A stretch of DNA of 64,000 bases, from positions 192,041,921 through 192,105,920 of the forward strand of contig NC_053393.1 in NCBI RefSeq assembly GCF_905171765.1. The letters are read 5' to 3'. The DNA comes from Bufo bufo. Lineage: Eukaryota; Chordata; Amphibia; Anura; Bufonidae. Both the position numbers and the translations under genes were made by a program. The notes beneath the pieces are model-generated. The model was given only the letters and a program-made list of their open reading frames with translations, was not told the DNA's origin and made no database searches. Each line of letters opens with the position of its first letter. Within the stretch, counting starts at the first letter, position 1. Positions 36,416-45,103 of this stretch are shown piece by piece.

Positions 36416-36465
36416 ATTCCTTCCTGAGGAAGGAATACGTTTATTCTGAAACGCGTCGGAGGAAT
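36416..36465 (+). ncRNA. Type I hammerhead ribozyme at the centre of FB-2
   Basis: Stem I is ATTCCTTC (36416-36423) with GGAGGAAT (36458-36465), eight pairs including one G-U. The core CTGAGGA is at 36424-36430, stem II is GGAAT/ATTCT (36432-36436, 36443-36447), and GAAA is at 36448-36451. The minimal palindromic stem III is ACGCGT (36451-36456), with the cleavage site after GTC at 36457. On the minus strand the mirrored motif reads CTCAGGA and so loses a core base. Because the upstream strand comes from the other arm, a competing hairpin with stem II sequence is possible. Confidence 0.7.
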
Positions 36466-36498
36466 TGTGGACCCTTGAGGCTTCCGTAGCTTCGGGTG

Positions 36499-36506
36499 TG
36501 ACGTCA
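36499..36506. promoter_or_regulatory. CRE-like palindrome, FB-2 right arm
   Basis: TGACGTCA, mirror image of the site at 36346-36353 about the palindrome centre at 36426. Confidence 0.45.
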
Positions 36507-37066
36507 CACTACAGGTTTCCAGGACAACGAACCTAACAAGGCTGCTCTGTGCGCGCTCAAGCTACCGGCCAGAGCTGCGCTCGCATCACAAAGCAAGCTG
36601 AAGACATACCAGGACAAGACAAGAGGATCATCATCAACAAGACTGAACTTCCGGGAACGGACCGAGCGGGGGCACATAACAGTAAGTGCACAGTACCACC
36701 GCAATACACCGCAACAGTTTCATACTCTGTTGCCACATGTACCGCATGTACCCTTGATAGAAATAAGTTAAGCCACCAACAGCAAACAATAACTATATGG
36801 TGCCACATGCTACAATTAGGGTGACATTATCAACAAACTTACAGGGAGGAATCTAGTCAGCGCGGGTTCTCCTTCTTTTCTACTGTTCAATATTAGGTCT
36901 TTTCCTATTCTGTGGGCGTTTTTTGGCAATTAACCCCATAATAGAACCCTGCAGCGACGGGGCTCACGCATAGCCAGTTTGTGTGAGCTCATTTTGACTC
37001 CATCCTATCCAGATGGCAGCGCGACTGTTTATTCACTGATTTTGTCCATTGATGAACAATGACCTG

Positions 37067-37273
37067 TGTGGAGATTCGCTCTGGTAGTTAGGATTAGCGG
37101 GTACAGCATAGAGGCAAAGTACAAGTTCTTGGTTCAAAACATCAGTGTTTATTCACACGTGAAAGCAAAAACAAAAACGCAAGTTGCTTGGTGATCGTTC
37201 ACACACATGAAAAGTTCATATACAAAACAGTTACCTTTTCTCCTTGGTGTTACTTCACACCCTGTTGGAAGTT
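37067..37273 (-). repeat. Gypsy-2 3' LTR
   Basis: From 'tgtggagattcgctctggta' to 'cctgttggaagttc'. Matches 48457-48665 with scattered differences. It abuts the reverse transcriptase/RNase H frame directly: the codons for DHSPLKWM run straight into it, so the end of RNase H is missing. Confidence 0.8.
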
Positions 37274-38461
37274 CCATCCACTTGAGAGGGGAGTGGTCAG
37301 TCACCAGGCGGAATGTTCTCCTCAACAAATAATTGCGGAGAGACTCGAGTGCCCACTTGATAGCCAGGCTCTCTCTCTCCACTATACTGTACTGTACCTG
37401 GTCTCAGCTGGGGTGAGCTTGCGACTTAGGAAGACAACTGGATGCTCCTCCCTGTTGACTTCCTGAGACAGTACAGCACCCAGGTCTACTTCATAGGTGT
37501 CTGTCTGTACTATGAATTCCCGCTTGAAGTCGGGTGTCACCAAAATCGGGGACCCACACAGGGCCGACTTCAAAGCGGAGAAAGCCTCTTCCACCTGGTC
37601 ATTCCAGTGAACCATCAATGACTTGCGTCCCTTCAATAACCCTGTCAATGGCGCAGCTACAGTAGCAAAGTGGGGAATAAATCTCATGTAATAGCCTATC
37701 ATTCCTAGGAATGACTTTACTTGTTTAGTGGTGACAGGTCGGGGCCAATTTCTTATCGCCTCTATTTTGTTTACTTGGGGTTTGAACACTCTGCGTCCAA
37801 TGACATACCTCAGGTATTTTGACTCCTCTAACCCTATCGCGCATTTTTTGGGGTTAATGGTTAGTCCATCTTTTTGAAAGGAGTCTACTACAGCCTGCAC
37901 TTTGGGCAGGTGACTTTCCTAGTTGGTACTGTGGGTGACCATATCGTCCAAATAAGCCGAAGCGTACCGACGATGTGGTCGCAGCACAATGTCCATTAGC
38001 CTTTGGAAAGTTATGGGGGCACCATGCAGACCAGAGGGTAACACCTTATACTGGTTTAGCCCCTCCGGTGTAATGAAGGCCGTTTTCTCTTTGGCAGCCT
38101 CCATTAAGGGTACCTGCCAGTACCCTTTGGTGAGGTCTAAAACAGAAAAATACCGGGTTTGTCCTAGCCTCTCAATCAGCTCGTCTACCCGGGGCATGGG
38201 ATATGCATCGAACTTGGAGATTTCGTTTAGTTTCCGTAAATCGTTACAGAATCGTAACGACCCGTCCAGCTTTGGTATTATGACTATGGGACTGGCCCAC
38301 TCCTTGATGACGTCTAGTTGCAGCATTAGCTGCACTTCCTCCGAGATGGCTTTTTGCCGAGCCTCAGGTACCCGGGATGGTTTCAACCGGATTTTGGCCT
38401 GAGGCTCAGTGACAATATCATGCTGGATTATGAAAGTGCATCCAGAGAGGTCTGAGAACAC
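37274..38461 (-). pseudogene. Gypsy-2 reverse transcriptase and truncated RNase H
   Basis: The fingers and palm (37919-38461) contain ASPIVIIPKLDGSLRFCNDL, FSVLDLTKGYWQVPL with the first catalytic Asp, and AYLDDMVTHS with the YLDD motif. A TAG at 37919-37921 stands where the family has Trp (STN-stop-ESHLPKV). The thumb and connection (37382-37900) contain SFLGMIGYYMRFIPHF and PVVFLSRKLTPAETRYSTV. A frameshift near 37382 leads to SLAIKWALESLRNYLL and VTDHSPLKWM, after which the LTR begins, so RNase H lacks its C-terminal half. It would copy element RNA to DNA if intact. Confidence 0.9.
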
Positions 38462-38517
38462 ATCCGTGTTCCTGCTGACGAACTCCCCTGCATCGTGAGT
38501 CTGTTTATAGGATAGGC

Positions 38518-39956
38518 AGAAAAAGACAAGGTAGGGAGGCTCAACACTTGAAATGAACGGATAGCGGTGGGTTCACTGCTAATTGGGTCACTCACCCAAT
38601 TAAGAAAATGAAATATATAGCAAAGAAAAGCAGGCGACACCACCTTCTGGAATAAGCGTGGAAAAGTGGAAATACTCTTTGGAATATTTATTCAGAGATA
38701 TCACACATATAAAAATGGCCAATATAATGATATAAAATACACTAAAACATATCAGTTACAATAATACACTGAATAAAAACAATTGAATCAATAAGGAAGT
38801 GGTCTCCTAAAATAATGTCACATGAGATGAATTGCGGCAGAGAGCTGTAAAAATTTTTTGCCAAATAGGACTGTCTCTGTGAGACTCTTACCGCTCAATA
38901 GTCCCGATGTCTCAGGTAAACTTCCACAGAGCGGTGGAGAGGTGTAATCACCAGAACCCTGGACGTTGGATGTTGAACAAGCGTGCAGTAAGTAGTCACA
39001 CGTCGGTGCAGGATACAGACACCGGAGCGCAGGACGCTGAGTGCTGAATATTCAACTTGGAGGGCGTGCTCTCAGTCAGGTGATCCTATGCAAATGGATC
39101 AGATGTTCTGATCAGCTGACAAGTATCGCCCAATCACGTACCGCTCAGGTCCTTGTACCAAAGGTCACTAGGCACAGCGTCAATCCAGGTCCTCAAATAG
39201 CAGTATTGGTGGATAATATTACGAGTGTAAATACTCTTTGTCCACGGGATCTTTCGTACTTTGGGTCCGGACCAGTACTGGATATGAAAGTTGCGTAGTC
39301 CGCTAGACGCGTTTCGAGGCCTCCTGCCTCTTCCTCAGTAGCTACCAGACTGCGCTCTTTCAGACATTATATAGGATACATGATTAAAATCATTCATACA
39401 ACCTGTGTTCAGGTTAAGACCCACTGAATCATGGGTTGTATTCTAAAAACATGGAGTGGATTATAAAATGAATACTAACATGGAGACAAACATAGTAACA
39501 ATCATTACATAAAATAAAATAAAATATATGTACATTTTCTTTTCGCATATCTATAGGAGTACCAATAAATTACCAATACAATAATATTCACACAGCTCCC
39601 TCATAGCATTGCCAAAATAGATCTCAATACACACATGTATTTCCTGTGCGTTTTTTCATTTTCATATATACACATGCGTTTCTTATGCGTTTTTTCATTG
39701 CATAGCCCACATAGCATTGCCAAAATAGATCCTAATGCACACATGCATTTCCTGTGCGTTTTTTCACTCCCTCATGCTCGCATGCGTTTCTTGTGTGTTT
39801 TCTCGTTCTCATATGCACACATGCGTTTCTCAAACTTCAACAGAACATAGTCATATAGTTGTTCAACAGGGAAAATACCATCTATATATACTTTCATATA
39901 TTTATTCAGCAAAAAAATTTTTCATCAAAAAATTTTTTCAGCAAAAAATTTATTCA
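38518..39956 (-). repeat. PLE-1 3' terminal repeat (pLTR)
   Basis: Direct copy of 43547-44985. From 'agaaaaagacaaggtaggga' to the 'attcagcaaaaa' runs, with near-total identity (one noted difference is in an A/T run near 38850). It includes a minisatellite at about 39640-39840 built on 'catgcgtttcttgtgcgttt' and, continuing past it, 'ttcagcaaaaaattta' units to about 40010 and four 'ttcattttat' units to 40095. Confidence 0.92.
39298..39350 (-). ncRNA. Type I hammerhead ribozyme in PLE-1 3' repeat
   Basis: Minus strand: core CTGAGGA (complement of 39332-39338), stem II GAGGC/GCCTC with a 5-nt loop, GAAA (complement of 39312-39315), short palindromic stem III ACGCGT, and cleavage triplet GTC. 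Stem I is GCTA/TAGC next to the core, then a 4-nt bulge and GTCT/GGAC. Every core position of the consensus is present. PLE hammerheads with such a minimal stem III are an established class. Confidence 0.82.
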
Positions 39957-40095
39957 GCAAAAAAATTTATTCAGCAAAAATTTATTCAGCAAAAATTTCT
40001 TGCCCCAAAAATGTTATCTTGCCGAAAAATTTCTCGCCGAAAAAATTCCTTTTATTCATTTTATTCATTTTATTCATTTTATTCATTCATTGTAG

Positions 40096-40179
40096 ATATA
40101 GTGGTGCCTGGGAGCAAGGGGAGACCAGGGTGCTAGACAGAAGACAGCTAACCCTGATATCACATCGGTCCCAGGCACC
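40096..40179 (-). other. Hairpin just after ORF2 stop in PLE-1
   Basis: GGTGCCTGGGA (40103-40113) and its exact complement (40169-40179) form an 11-bp stem directly against the ORF2 stop codon (40180-40182), with a loop of about 55 nt. It could be an RNA structure bound by the element's own protein; that is inference. Confidence 0.6.
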
Positions 40180-42492
40180 CTATAGAAAACCGAATACCTC
40201 TAGTTCTGCATTGAGACCTTTTGGAACCAACGAGCCAAATTCAAAAATCCTTCTTGATTCTACTCGGGACATATGCATAATGTGGTTCCCTCCTCTCCAG
40301 TTAGGTTGTATTCTCTCTAGGGCCACATATTTTAGTGTACTTGGGTCCTGATTGTGATAAGTTTTAAAGTGTCTGGAGACCGTATGCTTCTCATATCCCT
40401 TGCGTATATTCGCAATGTGTTCCGAAACTCTCTTTTTTAGGGTCCTCTTTGTTCTCCCAATGTACTGCTTATCGCATGTACATTGGAGCAGATAGATGAC
40501 ATCCGTGGTGCTACATGTTAAAAATTCTCTAATTGTCCATCTATAGTTATTGCTTGTTGATAACACTACTTCTGTTTTTTTATTTTGATTTTTAGTGCTC
40601 TTACAATTTGAGCAGCTCCCACAGCGGAAAAACCCTTGTAGGCCTACCCATTTGACAATGGTGTCAATTTGAGTGGAGTTACTATTTTTAATAGTTGGGG
40701 CAATTCTTACTGCTAACGAGGGGACTTTCGTATATGTAATGTCTGGTATACTTGGTAAGAGATGTCCGATGACCTTATCTTCACGGAGAAGATGCCAGTG
40801 TGTTTTGATCATTTTCTCAATCTTCCTGTACTGAGAATTGAAAGGAAGAATCAGTCTAATCTTATTTTCTTCTATATTTCCCTTTGACTCTATGTTGGGT
40901 TTTTCTTTGAAGAAGGTGGTTCTATCCATCATTTTTACCCTATTCAGAGAATTTTGTAAAAGGGATGATGGATATTGTTTAACATCAAAATTCTTCTTCA
41001 TTATTTCTGCCTCCTCCTCAAAATTACTCTCAAACGTACAGTTACGTTTTAAACGTCTAAACTGGTTGATTGGTATGTTTGCCAACCACCGAGGAAGGTG
41101 GCAGCTCGTGTGTAAAATATAACTGTTACGGGTCACCGGTTTATAGTATGTACTACAAACCAATCTCTGTGCTTCTACAGAAATGCATAAATCTAAAAAT
41201 TCGACCTGTTTTTGGCTAATATTAGCAGTGAAGGTTAGATTTTGGTCGTTCCGATTTAGTTCCAAAATAAATTCGCTCAGGTCATCCTCTCTCCCATTCC
41301 AAATAAAAAGGATGTCATCAATATATCGTCGCCAGAGGACCAAGCTCGCCCCCAGCCGTGACCCAATCACCCCGTGCTCAAATTGTGCTACAAAGAGATT
41401 GGCGTAGCTGGGGGCGAACTTAGTCCCCATGGCGGTACCCCTGGCTTGTAAATAAAATTCAGAGCCATACCAAAAATAATTATGTGATAATATATGTTGG
41501 ATCCCTTCTATTGTAAAATTAATTTGGCCTTCTTCCAACTTACTTTCTCTCCTTAACACTGCTTTTATTGCTTCCAAACCTTGTTTGTGTTTAATTGAGG
41601 TGTACAGAGAGCTGACATCCAATGTAACTAAAAACCATTCAGGATCATAAATTAAAGTTTCAACAGTTTTAATAATATCTGTTGTGTCCTTAATGTAGGA
41701 AGGTGTATTCTTAACAAACGGTTGCAGAATTTGGTCAATGTAATGCGATAAGTTACATGTGATGGATCCTATCCCCGAGATGATGGGACGACCTGGAGGG
41801 TATTTATTATTTTTATGCACTTTAGGTAAGCAGTAAAAAACGGGAATTCTTTGTTCTGTATCTAATATATATTTATATTCGTTTTCAAATAGAAATCCCT
41901 GTTCTCTACCTCTTTTGCATAATTCAGTTAAAGATCCATAAAATTCATGTGTAGGGTCCCTGTCTAACCTGATGTACGTGTCTTGGTCCATCAATTGTTT
42001 GTTACACTCTTTGTCGTAATCCACCGTATCTTGGATCACGATTGCACCTCCTTTATCAGCTGGACGTATCGTGATACTGTCCAGTTTCTGCAATTGTTTC
42101 AAAGCTTCACATTCACATTTAGTTAAATTATTGTAATGTCTCTTCTGTATAGATGTATTGATTTTTCTAATGTCCGTCTCCATATTTTTTCTAAAAGTGG
42201 CTATCTCATATCCTATTTCTTGTTGCGGATATTTCCTAGATTTTGGTTTCAAGTCAGTGTGCAAATATTTGGATTGACTTGGTAGAGTATATTCATAAGG
42301 ATTTTTAATAAAGTGCTTTTTAAGACATAATTTTCTCACAAATTTTTCTATATTAATATACGTCTCAAATTTGTTCAAAAGGGCTGTAGGTGCAAATTTC
42401 AGACCCTTATTCAATAAAGTGCTTTGTGCCTGAGTGAGTATGTGCGTACTTAAATTTATAATGGGACTTTCTTCCTCTAATTGAGTACTCAT
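40180..42492 (-). CDS. PLE-1 ORF2: reverse transcriptase with GIY-YIG endonuclease
   Basis: A 770-codon open frame starting at ATG 42492, which overlaps the ORF1 stop as ATGA. It copies element RNA at a nicked target in nuclear DNA. Seen in order: RPADKGGAIVIQD (about residues 143-155), PPGRPIISG (232-240), VTLDVSSLYTSI (289-300) with the first catalytic Asp, GTAMGTKFAPSYANL (352-366), YIDD (390-393) with the paired Asp residues, a Cys cluster CGSCSNC near 620, and the endonuclease with IYLLQC (from 666) and YIGRT (from 677), followed by His residues of the CCHH set. Telomerase-like reverse transcriptase joined to GIY-YIG is the hallmark of PLEs. The Cys cluster before the endonuclease suggests the Neptune type. 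No stop or frameshift is visible. Confidence 0.95.
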   Translation of the reverse strand: MSTQLEEESPIINLSTHILTQAQSTLLNKGLKFAPTALLNKFETYINIEKFVRKLCLKKHFIKNPYEYTLPSQSKYLHTDLKPKSRKYPQQEIGYEIATFRKNMETDIRKINTSIQKRHYNNLTKCECEALKQLQKLDSITIRPADKGGAIVIQDTVDYDKECNKQLMDQDTYIRLDRDPTHEFYGSLTELCKRGREQGFLFENEYKYILDTEQRIPVFYCLPKVHKNNKYPPGRPIISGIGSITCNLSHYIDQILQPFVKNTPSYIKDTTDIIKTVETLIYDPEWFLVTLDVSSLYTSIKHKQGLEAIKAVLRRESKLEEGQINFTIEGIQHILSHNYFWYGSEFYLQARGTAMGTKFAPSYANLFVAQFEHGVIGSRLGASLVLWRRYIDDILFIWNGREDDLSEFILELNRNDQNLTFTANISQKQVEFLDLCISVEAQRLVCSTYYKPVTRNSYILHTSCHLPRWLANIPINQFRRLKRNCTFESNFEEEAEIMKKNFDVKQYPSSLLQNSLNRVKMMDRTTFFKEKPNIESKGNIEENKIRLILPFNSQYRKIEKMIKTHWHLLREDKVIGHLLPSIPDITYTKVPSLAVRIAPTIKNSNSTQIDTIVKWVGLQGFFRCGSCSNCKSTKNQNKKTEVVLSTSNNYRWTIREFLTCSTTDVIYLLQCTCDKQYIGRTKRTLKKRVSEHIANIRKGYEKHTVSRHFKTYHNQDPSTLKYVALERIQPNWRGGNHIMHMSRVESRRIFEFGSLVPKGLNAELEVFGFL

Positions 42493-43523
42493 CTCCGTGT
42501 GTTTCGATTTCCTGTTTCCCCTGCGGGTCTTCTTCCCTGATTGTAAGTCCGAGTGACTTGCGTGCGTTGTGGTCTCTGTGCATTGTGCTGTTGTATTGGG
42601 GGTGATCGTGAGCGCCGTCTCCCTCTCAGTGGAGTACGTTCTCTCCTTGGTGTGTGTATTGTGGGGCTGAAATCTCTGTGTCTTAGGTTGTAATTGTGTG
42701 GTTGTGTTGGTGTTTGGTGATAGTCTTTTCTGGGGGTTGTTTTCTCCATAGGTCGGTGTATTCGGGATTTGTGGTGGGGGGGAGTCCTGTCTAAAAAATG
42801 TGTTTCAGACAAACTTTCATATTGATTTGTGATGGGTATATTGTACATAATTTTTGGGTCTTCTTGTTCAGATCCTATATCCCTTTGTACCTTCCTCTGG
42901 GATTCCACATTAGGTACGTTGTGTGTTCTATGGGTACTCCTAGATGAATCACTGGAATGATATTCTTGATTCTGAGAATTTTGTGGTCTATCCATATTAT
43001 GCATTTTATCATTGCCCCTATTAAAAATCTTTTTAGTTTTTCTATAAATAATATCTTGTTCTAGGGAGTCTAGACTTTTACAAATCCGTGACTGCCATAG
43101 ATTATATTCTTCATTGTGGGGAAATTTTTCAATCATGGACTTACTGATTTCAATCTGTTGATTGATATCACTCAGCATTTGTGTTCTACGAGTTATAATT
43201 AATTGTATTAGTGCCATAGATTGTGTCCGTAACATAGATTCCCATTCCTGATTAAAATCTTCACAATATAGGTCCTGTGCTGGTTGTTTAAAAATCCTTA
43301 GTCCCTTTGGAATTGTATCATTAGAAATATAGTAATTCAATGTCTTAATTTCCCATCGCTGCCTAAGTTGTTTATGCAGCAATGTCTCCAAATTCCGAAA
43401 GGCCTCAGACACAGTCTTATCCTCTATCTGTCTATTTTTATCATTTATAAATATAAATTCCTCTACTTTTTTGCGCTTATTTTCCACACAGTTCCAGATA
43501 TCCGTCATCTTAGTGGGGCACAC
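42489..43523 (-). CDS. PLE-1 ORF1: uncharacterised protein
   Basis: 344 codons. The start could be ATG 43523 or the Met five residues later. The first 180 residues look helical and charged, with the motif TIPKGLRIF at about 70-78, then a Trp-containing stretch (FNQEWESML), and Arg/Lys-rich helices; the last 100 residues are rich in Arg, Pro and Ser (TPLRGRRRSRSPP). The N-terminal region matches ORF1 of PLE-2 copy A (IVPRGLRL, then CKEWDTYL) at the same distance from the start, so it is a conserved element protein. Its role is not known to me; a basic tail would fit RNA binding. It overlaps ORF2 by four bases, suggesting coupled translation. Confidence 0.85.
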   Translation of the reverse strand: MCPTKMTDIWNCVENKRKKVEEFIFINDKNRQIEDKTVSEAFRNLETLLHKQLRQRWEIKTLNYYISNDTIPKGLRIFKQPAQDLYCEDFNQEWESMLRTQSMALIQLIITRRTQMLSDINQQIEISKSMIEKFPHNEEYNLWQSRICKSLDSLEQDIIYRKTKKIFNRGNDKMHNMDRPQNSQNQEYHSSDSSRSTHRTHNVPNVESQRKVQRDIGSEQEDPKIMYNIPITNQYESLSETHFLDRTPPHHKSRIHRPMEKTTPRKDYHQTPTQPHNYNLRHRDFSPTIHTPRRERTPLRGRRRSRSPPIQQHNAQRPQRTQVTRTYNQGRRPAGETGNRNTRR

Positions 43524-43546
43524 CCCTTAGAGTGAAAAGAATTGGC

Positions 43547-44985
43547 AGAAAAAGACAAGGTAGGGAGGCTCAACACTTGAAATGAACGGATAGCGGTGGG
43601 TTCACTGCTAATTGGGTCACTCACCCAATTAAGAAAATGAAATATATAGCAAAGAAAAGCAGGCGACACCACCTTCTGGAATAAGCGTGGAAAAGTGGAA
43701 ATACTCTTTGGAATATTTATTCAGAGATATCACACATATAAAAATGGCCAATATAATGATATAAAATACACTAAAACATATCAGTTACAATAATACACTG
43801 AATAAAAACAATTGAATCAATAAGGAAGTGGTCTCCTAAAATAATGTCACATGAGATGAATTGCGGCAGAGAGCTGTAAAAAATTTTTGCCAAATAGGAC
43901 TGTCTCTGTGAGACTCTTACCGCTCAATAGTCCCGATGTCTCAGGTAAACTTCCACAGAGCGGTGGAGAGGTGTAATCACCAGAACCCTGGACGTTGGAT
44001 GTTGAACAAGCGTGCAGTAAGTAGTCACACGTCGGTGCAGGATACAGACACCGGAGCGCAGGACGCTGAGTGCTGAATATTCAACTTGGAGGGCGTGCTC
44101 TCAGTCAGGTGATCCTATGCAAATGGATCAGATGTTCTGATCAGCTGACAAGTATCGCCCAATCACGTACCGCTCAGGTCCTTGTACCAAAGGTCACTAG
44201 GCACAGCGTCAATCCAGGTCCTCAAATAGCAGTATTGGTGGATAATATTACGAGTGTAAATACTCTTTGTCCACGGGATCTTTCGTACTTTGGGTCCGGA
44301 CCAGTACTGGATATGAAAGTTGCGTAGTCCGCTAGACGCGTTTCGAGGCCTCCTGCCTCTTCCTCAGTAGCTACCAGACTGCGCTCTTTCAGACATTATA
44401 TAGGATACATGATTAAAATCATTCATACAACCTGTGTTCAGGTTAAGACCCACTGAATCATGGGTTGTATTCTAAAAACATGGAGTGGATTATAAAATGA
44501 ATACTAACATGGAGACAAACATAGTAACAATCATTACATAAAATAAAATAAAATATATGTACATTTTCTTTTCGCATATCTATAGGAGTACCAATAAATT
44601 ACCAATACAATAATATTCACACAGCTCCCTCATAGCATTGCCAAAATAGATCTCAATACACACATGTATTTCCTGTGCGTTTTTTCATTTTCATATATAC
44701 ACATGCGTTTCTTATGCGTTTTTTCATTGCATAGCCCACATAGCATTGCCAAAATAGATCCTAATGCACACATGCATTTCCTGTGCGTTTTTTCACTCCC
44801 TCATGCTCGCATGCGTTTCTTGTGTGTTTTCTCGTTCTCATATGCACACATGCGTTTCTCAAACTTCAACAGAACATAGTCATATAGTTGTTCAACAGGG
44901 AAAATACCATCTATATATACTTTCATATATTTATTCAGCAAAAAAAATTTTCAGCAAAAAAATTTTACAGCAAAAAATTTAGCAA
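43547..44985 (-). repeat. PLE-1 5' terminal repeat (pLTR)
   Basis: Direct copy of 38518-39956. It would hold the promoter of the element. The outer end is A/T-rich with 'cagcaaaaaaattt' units, and stops at the TSD. Confidence 0.92.
44327..44379 (-). ncRNA. Type I hammerhead ribozyme in PLE-1 5' repeat
   Basis: Identical to the motif at 39298-39350, 5029 bp away: CTGAGGA, 5-bp stem II, GAAA, ACGCGT stem III, GTC cleavage triplet, two-part stem I. Cleavage here would set the 5' end of the element RNA. Confidence 0.82.
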
Positions 44986-45103
44986 TTTATAGGATAGGCT
45001 GTCAGCAATCTTCACTGTGGCAACCGCTTCCCTTACATTAGACCGAGGGGCCGGAACCTCCTCCTCCTAGAAAACTCAGCCGCGGGCTATCATTAGTACT
45101 GGT

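Larger units (their letters stand above)
35971..37045 (+). mobile_element. FB-2, long palindrome with central hammerhead ribozyme
   Basis: Flanked by a perfect 15-bp direct repeat, 'ccattgatgaacaat' (35956-35970 and 37046-37060). Arms 35963-36425 and 36427-36889 are near-perfect inverted copies about the single base 36426. A unique tail of about 155 bp (36890-37045) follows the right arm. The centre carries a hammerhead ribozyme on the + strand, and a CRE-like TGACGTCA lies in each arm. The two matching open frames in the arms (91 codons each) mirror each other and do not resemble a known protein. TSD length and ribozyme suggest a PLE-derived, non-autonomous element, next to Gypsy-2. Confidence 0.75.
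38518..44985 (-). mobile_element. PLE-1, apparently intact Penelope-like element
   Basis: A perfect 14-bp TSD, 'tttataggataggc' (38504-38517; 44986-44999), bounds 6468 bp. On the minus strand the order is 5' terminal repeat (43547-44985), ORF1 (42489-43523), ORF2 (40180-42492; reverse transcriptase and GIY-YIG endonuclease), 3' untranslated region, and 3' terminal repeat (38518-about 39956). The two repeats, offset by 5029 bp, are almost identical by eye, and both ORFs are open. This suggests a recent insertion. It sits in Gypsy-2 between integrase and reverse transcriptase. Each repeat carries a hammerhead ribozyme, as known for PLEs. Confidence 0.95.

Noticed and set aside
36028..36824. Two matching 91-codon open frames in the FB-2 arms
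   Set aside because: They are mirror copies created by the palindrome; no start context, known domain or homologue is visible, and a third frame on the other strand is equally long.
39640..40095. Regular short repeats that might suggest a CRISPR-like array
   Set aside because: Units have no unique spacers of constant length; this is a minisatellite inside a PLE terminal repeat in eukaryotic DNA.
38518..44985. PLE-1 as an LTR retrotransposon, because of its long direct repeats
   Set aside because: No gag, protease or integrase is present; the reverse transcriptase is of PLE type with a GIY-YIG endonuclease, and the 14-bp TSD does not fit LTR elements.
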